A DNA stretch of 64,000 nt, taken from Sphingopyxis bauzanensis. Its GTDB lineage: Bacteria; Pseudomonadota; Alphaproteobacteria; Sphingomonadales; Sphingomonadaceae. Where the stretch lies: the NCBI RefSeq assembly GCF_002205675.1, contig NZ_NISK01000004.1, forward strand, positions 1-64,000, given 5' to 3'. The position numbers and the translations under genes are program-made. Below the pieces are notes generated by a model that worked only from the letters and a program-made list of their open reading frames with translations, ran no database searches and had not been told where the DNA came from. Positions 1 through 12,493 of the stretch are shown one piece after another. The stretch's first letter is position 1. Each line of letters starts with the position of its first letter.

Positions 1-227
1 AAGTCGATCGTCCGACTGTCTTCGTACCAGGATCGCCGCGCGTAGGGACCGATCAGGATGATGCGTTTGATCCGGCCCGGCTCGGGCGCCTGCACCTGAT
101 TTGGATCGAAGAAACTTCGCAGGATGCACGTGATCCGCTCGATCTCGCGCTGCTTGCGGCGGACAAGATGGCCGACGCGCGCCATTACGACTTCGCGCGC
201 GTAAACGTCGTTCGTTGGGGTGGTCAT
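1..227 (-). CDS. Nucleotidyltransferase-domain protein, N-terminal part only (runs off the left edge)
   Basis: Reading the minus strand from the ATG at 227 gives an open frame of about 75 residues that is still open at position 1, so only the N-terminus is visible. It contains IKRIILIGPYARRSW followed by TID, which lines up with IILFGSHARGDW and SDYD in the neighbouring nucleotidyltransferase-HEPN gene (445-1365). The stretch before it (HLVRRKQREIERI) also matches the neighbour (HLPAAKQRELERI). The two genes therefore look like tandem paralogues. Active nucleotidyltransferases of this fold need a Gly-Ser pair in the first motif; here Ser is replaced by Pro, so this copy may be inactive. Assignment to the fold is fairly safe; the function is unknown. 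Confidence 0.6.
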   Translation of the reverse strand, partial: MTTPTNDVYAREVVMARVGHLVRRKQREIERITCILRSFFDPNQVQAPEPGRIKRIILIGPYARRSWYEDSRTID

Positions 228-444
228 GGTAAGCTCGCACAGCGGCGGTCCGCGCGTTGTCGCGCGGACGTGCAAGCGGTGTCCGCTGGGCCGCTATTGC
301 GGCGATCAGCAACTGCCCGACCGTGATGGCCGAACCTACATGATGCCTGGCAGGGTTATCCTCGGGATGACCGCCAGTCACTCCATCCCGTGGGCGAGGT
401 TATGCCAGAATCTGGGAGTCCCGGCAAGCTACCGGCGCACGCGC

Positions 445-1365
445 CTATTTGCGCGCCGCTGCCTCCAGTTCGGCGATGCGCTCCGAACAAACCTGATGGA
501 CGACGCGGCCCAATTCTTCGACGCGCGCACCGAGCCAGGACAACTCCTCTTCGCTGATCCGGTAATGTTTTGAGTACCTCGCCTTCGTGTAGGCTTCTTT
601 CAGCTTCTGGAACATCGCGCGCTCGCGATGGGTGTCCGCCGGCCAGATGCCATAGAGGCGACGATCAAGCCCTTCTGCGAGCGAGCGCAGGAAGGCGATA
701 TTATGGTTGTACGGCGTGTAATAGGTCAACGTGAGCAACAGGCCTTGGTATAAGCTCTCGGCAGCTTGATGAAGGTTGAACGCGGCCTTTTTCCAACTCC
801 GACGCTCAATGCAAAATTTGTAAATTTCGAGAAGTTCGGCGGCGCTCGCGACATGCTCCTCAAAATATTCTCGTGCCGTGTCCACCCCCTGCTGCGGCGT
901 CTTTGGCTTCGGCGCGACCAATTCGGAACCGTCGACTTCGTAGAGGGCGACGCCATCCTTTGCGACTTCCATGAAGAAGACACGGCCATGCGCGAGGCCG
1001 TCGTTCACCTCATGCAGCGAATGGACGATGAAATTCACCGGCGTGCGCAGCGTCTTCTCGATCGTGTAAGCGCGGATCAGCCGTTCCTCTGCTTTCGCCC
1101 AATACGCAGCGCGGTCGGTCAGTTCCTTCTGGCTGACGATGACGAGGATGTCGTAGTCGGATTTATATTGGTTCGCCGACAACGGCGCATCGATCCAATC
1201 GCCGCGCGCGTGCGAGCCAAACAGGATGATCTTGAGGATGCGGGCGCCCTTGCGGCGCCCGGTCGCGTTTTCCGTTGCCTGCCCGAACTCGTCGAACAAA
1301 ATCTCGACAATGCGCTCAAGCTCGCGCTGCTTCGCGGCAGGAAGATGATCGATGTCGGTGCGCAT
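445..1365 (-). CDS. Nucleotidyltransferase and HEPN domain fusion protein
   Basis: This 306-residue protein joins an N-terminal MNT-type nucleotidyltransferase domain to a C-terminal HEPN domain. The first 140 residues carry the nucleotidyltransferase signature GSHARGDW with a downstream SDYDILVIV supplying the acidic metal ligands. The C-terminal 150 residues are helical and hold KARYSKHY, close to the HEPN R-x(4-6)-H motif but with one residue fewer between Arg and His. In two-gene HEPN/MNT modules HEPN is an RNase toxin and MNT a nucleotidylating antitoxin; fused versions are common but mostly uncharacterised. The ATG at 1365 was chosen because the 31 residues upstream are not family-like. 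The paralogous gene follows downstream at 227. A defence or toxin-antitoxin role is inference. Confidence 0.8.
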   Translation of the reverse strand: MRTDIDHLPAAKQRELERIVEILFDEFGQATENATGRRKGARILKIILFGSHARGDWIDAPLSANQYKSDYDILVIVSQKELTDRAAYWAKAEERLIRAYTIEKTLRTPVNFIVHSLHEVNDGLAHGRVFFMEVAKDGVALYEVDGSELVAPKPKTPQQGVDTAREYFEEHVASAAELLEIYKFCIERRSWKKAAFNLHQAAESLYQGLLLTLTYYTPYNHNIAFLRSLAEGLDRRLYGIWPADTHRERAMFQKLKEAYTKARYSKHYRISEEELSWLGARVEELGRVVHQVCSERIAELEAAARK

Positions 1366-2022
1366 ATTGGGGAGAATCTTCGGGAAGTTCGCCCACTTTG
1401 GCAAGGACAGATTACCGCGCACAATGGGATGGGCATAATTTCCGGTGGTGATCCGCACCGCAACGACTTGAGCGGATATGCGTGACTAACCAAACGCCAT
1501 CTAGCTTCTCATTTTGGTCAAAAGTGGCCGGAACGAGACTGTCCGGTTCAGGGCGGAGAATCTGGTCTAGCTGCCGTTGGCACAGCGATGGCTACCGACA
1601 AGAATACGTCATTCAACTATGGGAGCGCGAACGCCGCTTCGCATGAAGTGCCGCCGTTGTAAGATCACCATCTATGGATCGAAACGTGCGCTCCCGTCCT
1701 GCTTTCGTTCGGGGTGACCGCCGTCCCGGCGACGCGGTGTCGAATTCTGACCGGCATGGCAGAAGAAGACTCAATTTCCGTCGATAAAACTATTTTATTG
1801 ATAAAATCAGATTTGGTTTTCAAATTGACCCCGTTTGTGACCCGCAAAAAATCCAGTTGAGCGGTTCGAGTACCAAATCCGGGCGAAAAGGACCCATATC
1901 CAATTTTCTGGCGATGCTCAATCGGGAGGCCAACCCGGGTTTCGGCGCGCGCTTAACATGTCCGTAGCCGCGGACATGGTCCTCTTGCCTTCCGAGCGGA
2001 TATACCCTACCTAGGTTCCCTA
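1366..2022. other. Intergenic region of about 650 bp with two palindromes, no supported gene
   Basis: No credible coding sequence was found. Around 1780-1830 the DNA is unusually AT-rich for this genome and contains a perfect 7-bp inverted repeat (ATTTTAT-TG-ATAAAAT, 1792-1807). A second inverted repeat lies at 1957-1978, just ahead of the metal-sensor gene. The base composition break and lack of genes suggest this is a junction between an accessory segment (the nucleotidyltransferase genes) and the metal-resistance block. Confidence 0.5.
1957..1978. promoter_or_regulatory. Inverted repeat upstream of dmeR, candidate operator
   Basis: CATGTCCG at 1957-1964 and CGGACATG at 1971-1978 form perfect 8-bp arms around a 6-bp spacer, 45-66 nt before the dmeR start codon. 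A palindrome here could bind a dimeric regulator. It lacks the G/C tract typical of RcnR sites, so the C-rich stretch ATACCCTACC closer to the start (about 2000-2012) is an alternative site for the RcnR-type protein. Function is inferred from position only. Confidence 0.4.
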
Positions 2023-2295
2023 ATGAGCCATCTGAAAGATAATTCCGAACTTGTCGCGAGGGTCAGGCGCATCGCCGGACAAGTGACCTCTGTCGAGAAA
2101 GCGCTGGTATCCGACTCGCCATGCGCGACGGTTCTTCATCGCGTCGCCGCTGTTCGCGGCGCGGTGAATGGGCTGCTGGACGAAATCATCGCCCAGCACC
2201 TCACCTCGCACGTTGCTGCGGATGGACTTTCCCACGAGGAACGCGCGACCGGCGCCGATGAGCTGCTTGCCGTTATCCGTCGATATTCCAAATAG
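2023..2295 (+). CDS. dmeR: CsoR/RcnR-family metal-sensing repressor, DmeR-like
   Basis: This 90-residue all-helical protein belongs to the CsoR/RcnR/FrmR family. It has the family's VRRIAGQV stretch and the metal-ligand pattern of nickel/cobalt RcnR-type members: His3, Cys34, His59 and His63, each one residue off or equal to the RcnR ligands His3, Cys35, His60 and His64. FrmR-type formaldehyde sensors differ at these positions. The gene ends 10 nt before the start of a His-rich CDF exporter, the same arrangement as the dmeR-dmeF operon described in rhizobia. The likely role is repression of the exporter, and perhaps of the whole downstream block, relieved by Ni or Co. The metal identity is inferred. 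Confidence 0.85.
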   Translation: MSHLKDNSELVARVRRIAGQVTSVEKALVSDSPCATVLHRVAAVRGAVNGLLDEIIAQHLTSHVAADGLSHEERATGADELLAVIRRYSK

Positions 2296-2305
2296 GCGAT
2301 ACCGC

Positions 2306-3274
2306 ATGACTGCTTCGACAAACGCTGAATATCCGGCACATGATCACGTCTTTCTGGGCGCAGCCCACGATCGAAACGCCCAGCGAACGCTCTGGGTAGT
2401 CGGTCTTACGGCCGTGATGATGGTCGCCGAAATCATTGCCGGTTACGTCACCGGCTCCATGGCCCTTCTCGCCGATGGCTTCCACATGGCGACCCATGCC
2501 GGTGCTCTCGGCCTTGCGGCGGCCGCCTATAGCTATGCCAAAAAACACCGCAATAATCCCAAATTCAGTTTCGGCACCGGAAAGGTCGGCGACCTGACCG
2601 GCTTCGCATCGGCTCTGATTCTCGGCATTTTTGCGCTCGGTATCGCGAGCGAATCCGTCACGCGATTGATCGACCCGGTGCGCGTCGATTTCGGCAATGC
2701 CGCGCTGGTTGCGGTGCTGGGCCTCCTGGTCAACATCGTAAGCGCGCTGCTGCTGATGGGAGGTTCCGATCACCATCACCACCACCATCATCACGAACAT
2801 GCGCACCCTGAGGACGATCATCATCACCCCGGTCACGATCATGCCTGCGGCCACGACAATAATCTGCGCTCGGCCTATATGCATGTCCTTGCCGACGCAC
2901 TGACGTCGGTTCTCGCGATCGCGGCTCTTCTCGCAGGGCGGTATCTTGGCCTCCATTGGATGGACCCTGCGATGGGGATCGTCGGCGCGGTCGTGATCGC
3001 TCGCTGGTCCTGGTCCTTGATGCGCGACACGGCTGCCGTTTTGCTCGATCGAACCAATAAGCGGATGGATAAGGCGATCCGCGACCGGGTCGGAAAATTC
3101 GCAGACGTTCGTCTTACGGACCTTCATGTGTGGCGTGTGGGACCGGACGCCAATGCGGCGATTGTCGAAGTCGAGGGAGCGATCGATTCGGCCGATCTGC
3201 GACACGAACTAGCCCATATCCGCGGGATCGCCCATCTTACGATCGGGGTGCATGAACCCCGGCAAAGCGCATGA
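2306..3274 (+). CDS. dmeF: CDF-family divalent metal exporter, DmeF-like
   Basis: This 322-residue inner-membrane cation diffusion facilitator has six predicted helices. The metal site in helix 2 is visible as LLADGFHM and the matching site in helix 5 as VLADALTS. A long His-rich loop (about residues 155-185) between helices 4 and 5 contains eight consecutive His and then several HH/HD clusters, which is typical of Ni/Co/Zn exporters. The C-terminal cytoplasmic domain has the ThxH-like DLHVWRVG. The ATG at 2306 was chosen because the long upstream extension overlaps dmeR and is not family-like. The operon position after dmeR suggests efflux of Co/Ni, driven by the proton gradient. DmeF is more likely than a Zn-specific ZitB. 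Confidence 0.88.
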   Translation: MTASTNAEYPAHDHVFLGAAHDRNAQRTLWVVGLTAVMMVAEIIAGYVTGSMALLADGFHMATHAGALGLAAAAYSYAKKHRNNPKFSFGTGKVGDLTGFASALILGIFALGIASESVTRLIDPVRVDFGNAALVAVLGLLVNIVSALLLMGGSDHHHHHHHHEHAHPEDDHHHPGHDHACGHDNNLRSAYMHVLADALTSVLAIAALLAGRYLGLHWMDPAMGIVGAVVIARWSWSLMRDTAAVLLDRTNKRMDKAIRDRVGKFADVRLTDLHVWRVGPDANAAIVEVEGAIDSADLRHELAHIRGIAHLTIGVHEPRQSA

Positions 3275-3357
3275 GGTCGTCGGCAGGACAGTCGAAAGAG
3301 ACACGATCCCTGGCGCTTCGCTTGTCAATGCAGTCGTGCGCAGTTACACGCGGGCGC

Positions 3358-3789
3358 ATGCCGAAGCCGCGCTCCTCTCTGCCGAGCCGTCTGATCCTGT
3401 TGCTCTGCGCGCTGCTCATGACGCTCTATGCGACCACGATTCCCGCCAAGGCAGCGAATCAACTTCAGCATGCGCCGTCCTTCATTATGACGCACGATCA
3501 TAAGGACGCCGCCGATTTCTCCGTCGATGTCATTCATGACAGTGTCGATCACCATGCCGTTCATCACGACGATGTGCCCGATGGTGACGAAGAACCGGGC
3601 GACCCTGCCTCGAGCGGCCATCATCATCATGGCGATAATGGTCCGAATCTGCTCGTTCCCGATGCGGCAACCGCCCCCACGATTCTATCGCCTCCCCATA
3701 TGCAGGTAGCCGAAAAGGACCGACATGTTGCCGGCCTGCGATCCATCGGACCCGAACGCCCGCCCAGAACCGCCTCGCTGAACGCCTGA
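3358..3789 (+). CDS. Secreted His-rich protein between dmeF and czcC, possibly CzcI-like
   Basis: From the ATG at 3358 this encodes 143 residues. A signal peptide is clear: a basic start, a hydrophobic core (LILLLCALLMTLYA) and cleavage near AKA. The mature part is strongly enriched in His and Asp (HDHKDA, DHHAVHHDD, GHHHHGDN), so it probably binds metals in the periplasm. The tail GPERPPRTASLNA resembles the Arg-Pro-Pro ending of CzcI/DUF2946-type proteins that sit before czcCBA in other proteobacteria. An upstream ATG at 3271 overlaps the dmeF stop and would allow coupling, but would place 50 residues before the signal core. A role as periplasmic metal buffer or regulator of efflux is inferred. 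Confidence 0.7.
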   Translation: MPKPRSSLPSRLILLLCALLMTLYATTIPAKAANQLQHAPSFIMTHDHKDAADFSVDVIHDSVDHHAVHHDDVPDGDEEPGDPASSGHHHHGDNGPNLLVPDAATAPTILSPPHMQVAEKDRHVAGLRSIGPERPPRTASLNA

Positions 3790-3851
3790 GTTCCCGCGCC
3801 CTCTGACGAGGCGTGGGATGTTTCCACGCCTTTCAGCGAGGCTGCTATCAC

Positions 3852-5131
3852 ATGTTTTCAAAATCTCGTGCGCGCTCCGGCGCGCGTGCCACCCGCAGAG
3901 CCCTGCTCTGCGGAGGCGTACTACTGGCTGCCGCCGCGCAGCCCGCATGGGCACAAAATCTAAGTCTCGACGAGGCACTTTCGCGGGTCGCGACACGGGA
4001 TCCCGCCATCGCCGCCGGCGCAGCGCGTCTCGAATCCGCTGATGCCGCCGTCTTGCAGGCCGACGTCCGGCCGCGCGATGTCGTTGGCGCAGACTTCGAG
4101 GATTTCGCGGGCACCGGTCCCTATTCGCCGCTAAACAGGTCACAAGCCACCGGCTGGTACGAGCGAACATGGGAGCGCGGCGGCAAGCGCGAGGCGCGCA
4201 TCGGCGCCGCGCGCGCCGATGTCGCCGTGGTCGGCGCACAGAACCGCGTCCGCCTGCTCGACCGCCTCGCGCGCGTGCAGGCAGCGTGGGTCGATGCCCT
4301 TGCCGCCGAAGCGGCGATCTCGATCGCCGAGACGCGGCTCACCGACCTCCAGCGTGTCGAACTCGACGTCGTAAAGCGCGTCATCGGCGCGCTCGATCCC
4401 TGGTTCGCTGCCGAGCGTGCGCGGACCAACGTCGCGCAGGCCGACATCGCACTCGAACAGGCGCGCGAAGCCGCGCGCATCGCGCGCAAGAACCTCGCGG
4501 CGTGGTGGGGCGGGAGCGGCGATTTCAGGCTCGATCCAACGATATTCCAGACGGTCGATATCTCGGTGCCGCCCGCGCGCGAGTCCGCCGATGTCGACCT
4601 GCTCGTGGCAGAGCGCGCGGCAGCCGGAGCGAAGGTCAGGCTCGCCGAGACCGGCAATATCGCCGATCCGAGCGGCCGTGTCGGGCTTCGTCACTTCGGC
4701 GAAGGAAATGACTTCGCCATCATGGTGGGTGGCTCGGTCCCGCTTGGCACCAAGGGGGCCAACCGTGGCAATGTCGTGCGGGCTCAAGCCGAGCAACGTG
4801 CCATCGAGGCAGACATCGCCGTGGCCCGCGTCGAGATCGATCGCGAGATCGACAGGCTCGTCGCCGAGCGCCAGCTCATCGCCTCCGAGATCAGGCGCAT
4901 CGATGCCGAGGTGCTGCCCAGCGCGACGCGCGCAGTTCGGCTGATCCGCGACGGTCTGGCGCGGGGCGGCACCGCCTTCACTTTCCTCGAATTTTCGCAG
5001 GCGCAGGCGGCGGTTTCCGATGCGCGCGCGCGGCGGATCGAGCTGCTGCGCCGCTTCCACCTTCTGGGGGTCCGGCTCGACCGTTTGACCGGTCGCCACG
5101 CACCCCTGCTTGCTAATATGGAGACGATACG

Positions 5132-5135
<4 letters not shown>
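3852..5135 (+). CDS. czcC: CzcC-like outer-membrane factor of an RND metal efflux system
   Basis: This 427-residue TolC-family protein has a signal peptide ending in PAWAQ and then the usual start of outer-membrane efflux proteins (LSLDEALSRVATRDP). Two long Ala/Arg/Glu-rich coiled-coil repeats follow, matching the trimeric tunnel architecture. The ATG at 3852 gives a normal signal peptide; the in-frame upstream Met adds an unlikely leader. The stop overlaps the start of czcB by the sequence ATGA, showing translational coupling. It should form the outer-membrane channel for the CzcA pump, exporting Co, Zn, Cd or Ni. The exact metal cannot be read from the sequence. Confidence 0.87.
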
Positions 5136-9602
<4,467 letters not shown>

Positions 9603-9608
9603 CCGCTC

Positions 9609-9637
9609 GCCCCGCGCGCCCTCGCGGTGCGCGGGGC
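9609..9637 (+). terminator. GC-rich hairpin after czcA
   Basis: GCCCCGCGC at 9609-9617 pairs perfectly with GCGCGGGGC at 9629-9637, and the stem extends three more pairs inwards to a 5-nt loop. It lies 7 nt after the czcA stop. There is no T-run, so it may be a weak or Rho-assisted terminator or a stabilising 3' hairpin. Confidence 0.55.
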
Positions 9638-9856
9638 ACCCGAGTATAAGGATGCTATCTACATGTTCACGCAAACGATCGCCCCGCTAGGGACGCACAC
9701 CCATGATCGACGAACAGCATCCCAATTGGCCGGCGCTGTAACACACGGCGGCTCGTAAACCCCGCAAAGCTGACACGTCGGTCGAAGCCTCGACCGCGCC
9801 CGGCCCTCCCATTTGAAACGTCGGGAATCGATCGCCCGGACCTGTGAGGAAAGTTT

Positions 9857-10657
9857 ATGGATTCTCGCTCTCCCTCGACCGGCCGCCGATCAGGCGTTTC
9901 TAACGATCCGGCAACCGCTCGGCAAAGCCGCCCGGATCGCAAGGACACCCGGTCGCCGCCGCGCTATGCGGCGATCAAGCAGAGCATTCGGGACGCCGTC
10001 CGGCGCGGGTGTTTGAAGCCCGGCGACCGCGTCCCTTCCGAAGCCGAACTGGTTGACCAATTCGGTGTATCGCGCATGACCGCGAACCGAGCACTTCGCG
10101 AGCTTCAGGCAGCAGGCATCCTGGTCCGCCGCGCTGGCAGTGGATCGTTTATCGCCGAAGCAAAGCCGATCGGCCAGACGATAGAGATTCGGAACATCGC
10201 CGACGAAGTCCGCGGGCGTGGTCATGATTACCGCGCCCGCGTCATCCAGAATCGCGAAGTACGTGCCAGCATCGAAACGGCGCCACTCCTCAACGTTCGT
10301 GTAGGAACGAAGTTGTTCCACTCGATCATTGTCCATCATGAGGACGAATTTCCGATCCAGATCGAGGAGCGGTTTGTCCTCGCATCGATCGCACCTGCCT
10401 ATGGTAAGCTCGATTTTACCCAGATGACGCCGAACGCGTATCTCATGCGCATCGCACCCCTGGAGCGCGTCGAACATCGCGTTTGCGCGACGATGCCCGA
10501 TGGGCGGATGCGGAGCATGCTCGGGCTGTTCGAGGGTGAACCCATATTGCAGATGACGCGGCGGACTTGGAGCCACTCGCGCCTTGTCTCCCATGCCTTG
10601 CTAACGCACCCCGGTACGCGGTTCGAGCTTTCAGCCACCTTTTCGGCCGGCGAGTGA
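9857..10657 (+). CDS. GntR-family regulator with UTRA ligand domain (HutC subfamily)
   Basis: The 266-residue protein has a disordered N-terminus of about 35 residues, then a GntR winged helix (IKQSIRDAVRRGCLKPG, PSEAELVDQFGVSRMTANR) and a C-terminal UTRA domain. The UTRA part includes FPIQIEERFV, which corresponds to the same stretch in the two other HutC-type proteins in this window. A good ribosome site (GAGGAAAG) precedes the ATG at 9857. It stands alone between the czc block and the PepSY gene. Its effector could be urocanate or another small acid, but this is not shown. The target is unknown; the PepSY/TonB receptor pair or the hut genes are candidates. Confidence 0.85.
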   Translation: MDSRSPSTGRRSGVSNDPATARQSRPDRKDTRSPPRYAAIKQSIRDAVRRGCLKPGDRVPSEAELVDQFGVSRMTANRALRELQAAGILVRRAGSGSFIAEAKPIGQTIEIRNIADEVRGRGHDYRARVIQNREVRASIETAPLLNVRVGTKLFHSIIVHHEDEFPIQIEERFVLASIAPAYGKLDFTQMTPNAYLMRIAPLERVEHRVCATMPDGRMRSMLGLFEGEPILQMTRRTWSHSRLVSHALLTHPGTRFELSATFSAGE

Positions 10658-11026
10658 CCGCGGCAATTGGCATGAGCGATCGGAGACGTTTGCGGCGGGG
10701 TGGCGCAGCCGCTACGCCGCGGCGAACCCCACTCGGTGATTCATCAGCCTGACGGCCAGTTATCGCTCGATCCTTCCCACGCCCCCCTTTGGATGCTGAA
10801 CTGCTTCTGCATCCGCAAGGCGCGCATGCGCAGCCTGGAGACGCCAGTTGCGGCCTTCGCCAATCATCGCAAGAAAGCAAGCGCACCTCGTTAAAGCGCA
10901 CAGTCCAACGCACGGGTGTTCATCGACGAACCGCATCCGAGTTGGCGAACTAACCGCCTCAACAAACCTCGATCCCTGCAAATAGGTCCGATCCTCGATG
11001 GGCCCGATCGTTCAGAGCGATTTCCA
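10658..11026. other. Gap of about 370 bp with no recognised feature
   Basis: This stretch separates the GntR gene from the convergent PepSY gene. Short open frames exist on both strands, but none has a ribosome site, a family-like sequence or a plausible length. No strong hairpin with a T-run was seen. Confidence 0.4.
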
Positions 11027-12493
11027 CTAGGATATGGATTTGCGTAGTCTCTGGACGCCTATTATCGCCCCAGTCAAGCTGAACGCAAAACCAGCGCCTA
11101 GAAGAATGAGCACCAATATTTTCCGGAGGACGGGACGATCTATGAGGCCCGGAACCTTGAGTGTGTGCAGGCCATAATAAAGCCAGGAATAGGCCAATCT
11201 GCTTTCATCCATCGACGCCACAATCGAGCCAGTCGTCATATCGATATAGAGAAACAAGGTTGTATCGCCCTGTAACTCGTATTTGCGTACCGTTCCGGGC
11301 ATGGCTTCCGCCAAAGCGTAGAAATCTGACGGGTGCACGTCTGCCGCGCCAGTGAGTTTCATATCCGGCCAGCCTTTGGATATTGCACTTCGAACTCGCT
11401 TATCGAGCGATGCGACGGACAAGGGCATCCCGTTGGCGTCGAATCTAGTCATCTCCTCGGTGCCCTGCACGGTCATCAATGCCTGACCGTCGACCGCCGA
11501 GAACTTAATCTCTTTTGCCGAGCCAATGCGCCGGAGCGCGGTCGCACTAATTTGGGAAACCGCTTCACCGATTGGCCGCCCTTGATAGGCACTCAACTCG
11601 CTGGCAGTTGGTTGCCCGCGTGAAAATAGTCTGCCGTGGTCCATGGACAGCCAGCCGCTCGCAGCCCAGCTGATGACCGCTATTCCTATAAAGAGTCCGA
11701 GGATGTGATGGTACTTTAGCCATTTCAGACGAAAGAATGTCAGCTGTTTGCGCCCCGCCTTTCGAGCGGCGAAAGTCCGGATCAAGCCCAACGTCATGCC
11801 AGCAACAGCCACCAATGTCGTGAGCAGGGACAGTGACCAGACGAGCGTATCCCAGATCGAGAAGCTGGCGCGCAAGGGCGTGAAATAGACCCAGTGGAGC
11901 ACTGCGCCTACCCAATTCCACCCGCGCTCGGACGTGGTCGTACGCTGCGCGATTTCGCCGGTACGAGCAGAGATATAGATCTGCGTTCCAGCCTGATCGT
12001 TCGCTGCGACACGATAAAATGGCCTCCCGGCATCATAGCCGTTGTCGACGATCCATTGATCATATTCGATTGGACCATGCGTGGTGGGCGCCTCTAGATG
12101 CAAGAACGCCCGCGCGGATGCGGATGCAATAGCGGCATTGATCGGAGGCAGGACGTTGCCGTCCCGCGCTCCGATCGCGACCGTCTCAGCGCCGGATTGA
12201 ACAAGATAGGCGGGGACATCGGCGCGTTGGATCAGCCGCACGCTCTCTGAGTCCAAGTCAGTCTTGGCGGCTGCCTGCGCCGGTGAAATTGCTATCGCGT
12301 TCATGTCCAGCATGGGCGCGGCGGCAATCTGCGCGCTCTTTGGAAGCGACGGAAAAGGCTGAAAGACCAGCACCGCGCCGCTCGCGAACCACATCGCCAA
12401 GATCAAGCATGTCGCGACCCCCAGCCAGCGATGAAACCAGACGAGCGCGCTAGTGCCTCCTGCCTTCCATCTCTGCCAATTAGAAGCGGCCAA
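11027..12493 (-). CDS. PepSY-associated transmembrane protein, probable partner of the adjacent TonB receptor
   Basis: This 488-residue inner-membrane protein belongs to the PepSY_TM family. It opens with WFHRWLGVATCLILAMWFASG, a His-containing first helix typical of the family, followed by periplasmic PepSY modules, then HWVYFTPLR, a helix pair, HHILGLFIGIAVISWAASGW and a final C-terminal helix. Family members often sit next to siderophore receptors and are thought to reduce or release metal from the imported complex. The conserved His residues could hold haem. It begins with TTG at 12493, overlapping the end of the TonB receptor by 14 nt, so the two are one operon. Confidence 0.8.
   Translation of the reverse strand: MAASNWQRWKAGGTSALVWFHRWLGVATCLILAMWFASGAVLVFQPFPSLPKSAQIAAAPMLDMNAIAISPAQAAAKTDLDSESVRLIQRADVPAYLVQSGAETVAIGARDGNVLPPINAAIASASARAFLHLEAPTTHGPIEYDQWIVDNGYDAGRPFYRVAANDQAGTQIYISARTGEIAQRTTTSERGWNWVGAVLHWVYFTPLRASFSIWDTLVWSLSLLTTLVAVAGMTLGLIRTFAARKAGRKQLTFFRLKWLKYHHILGLFIGIAVISWAASGWLSMDHGRLFSRGQPTASELSAYQGRPIGEAVSQISATALRRIGSAKEIKFSAVDGQALMTVQGTEEMTRFDANGMPLSVASLDKRVRSAISKGWPDMKLTGAADVHPSDFYALAEAMPGTVRKYELQGDTTLFLYIDMTTGSIVASMDESRLAYSWLYYGLHTLKVPGLIDRPVLRKILVLILLGAGFAFSLTGAIIGVQRLRKSIS

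Noticed and set aside
2770-2795. Eight consecutive His codons in dmeF as a possible cloning tag
   Set aside because: The tract lies inside the cytoplasmic His loop typical of CDF exporters, uses mixed CAC/CAT codons and is surrounded by more His clusters. It is natural.
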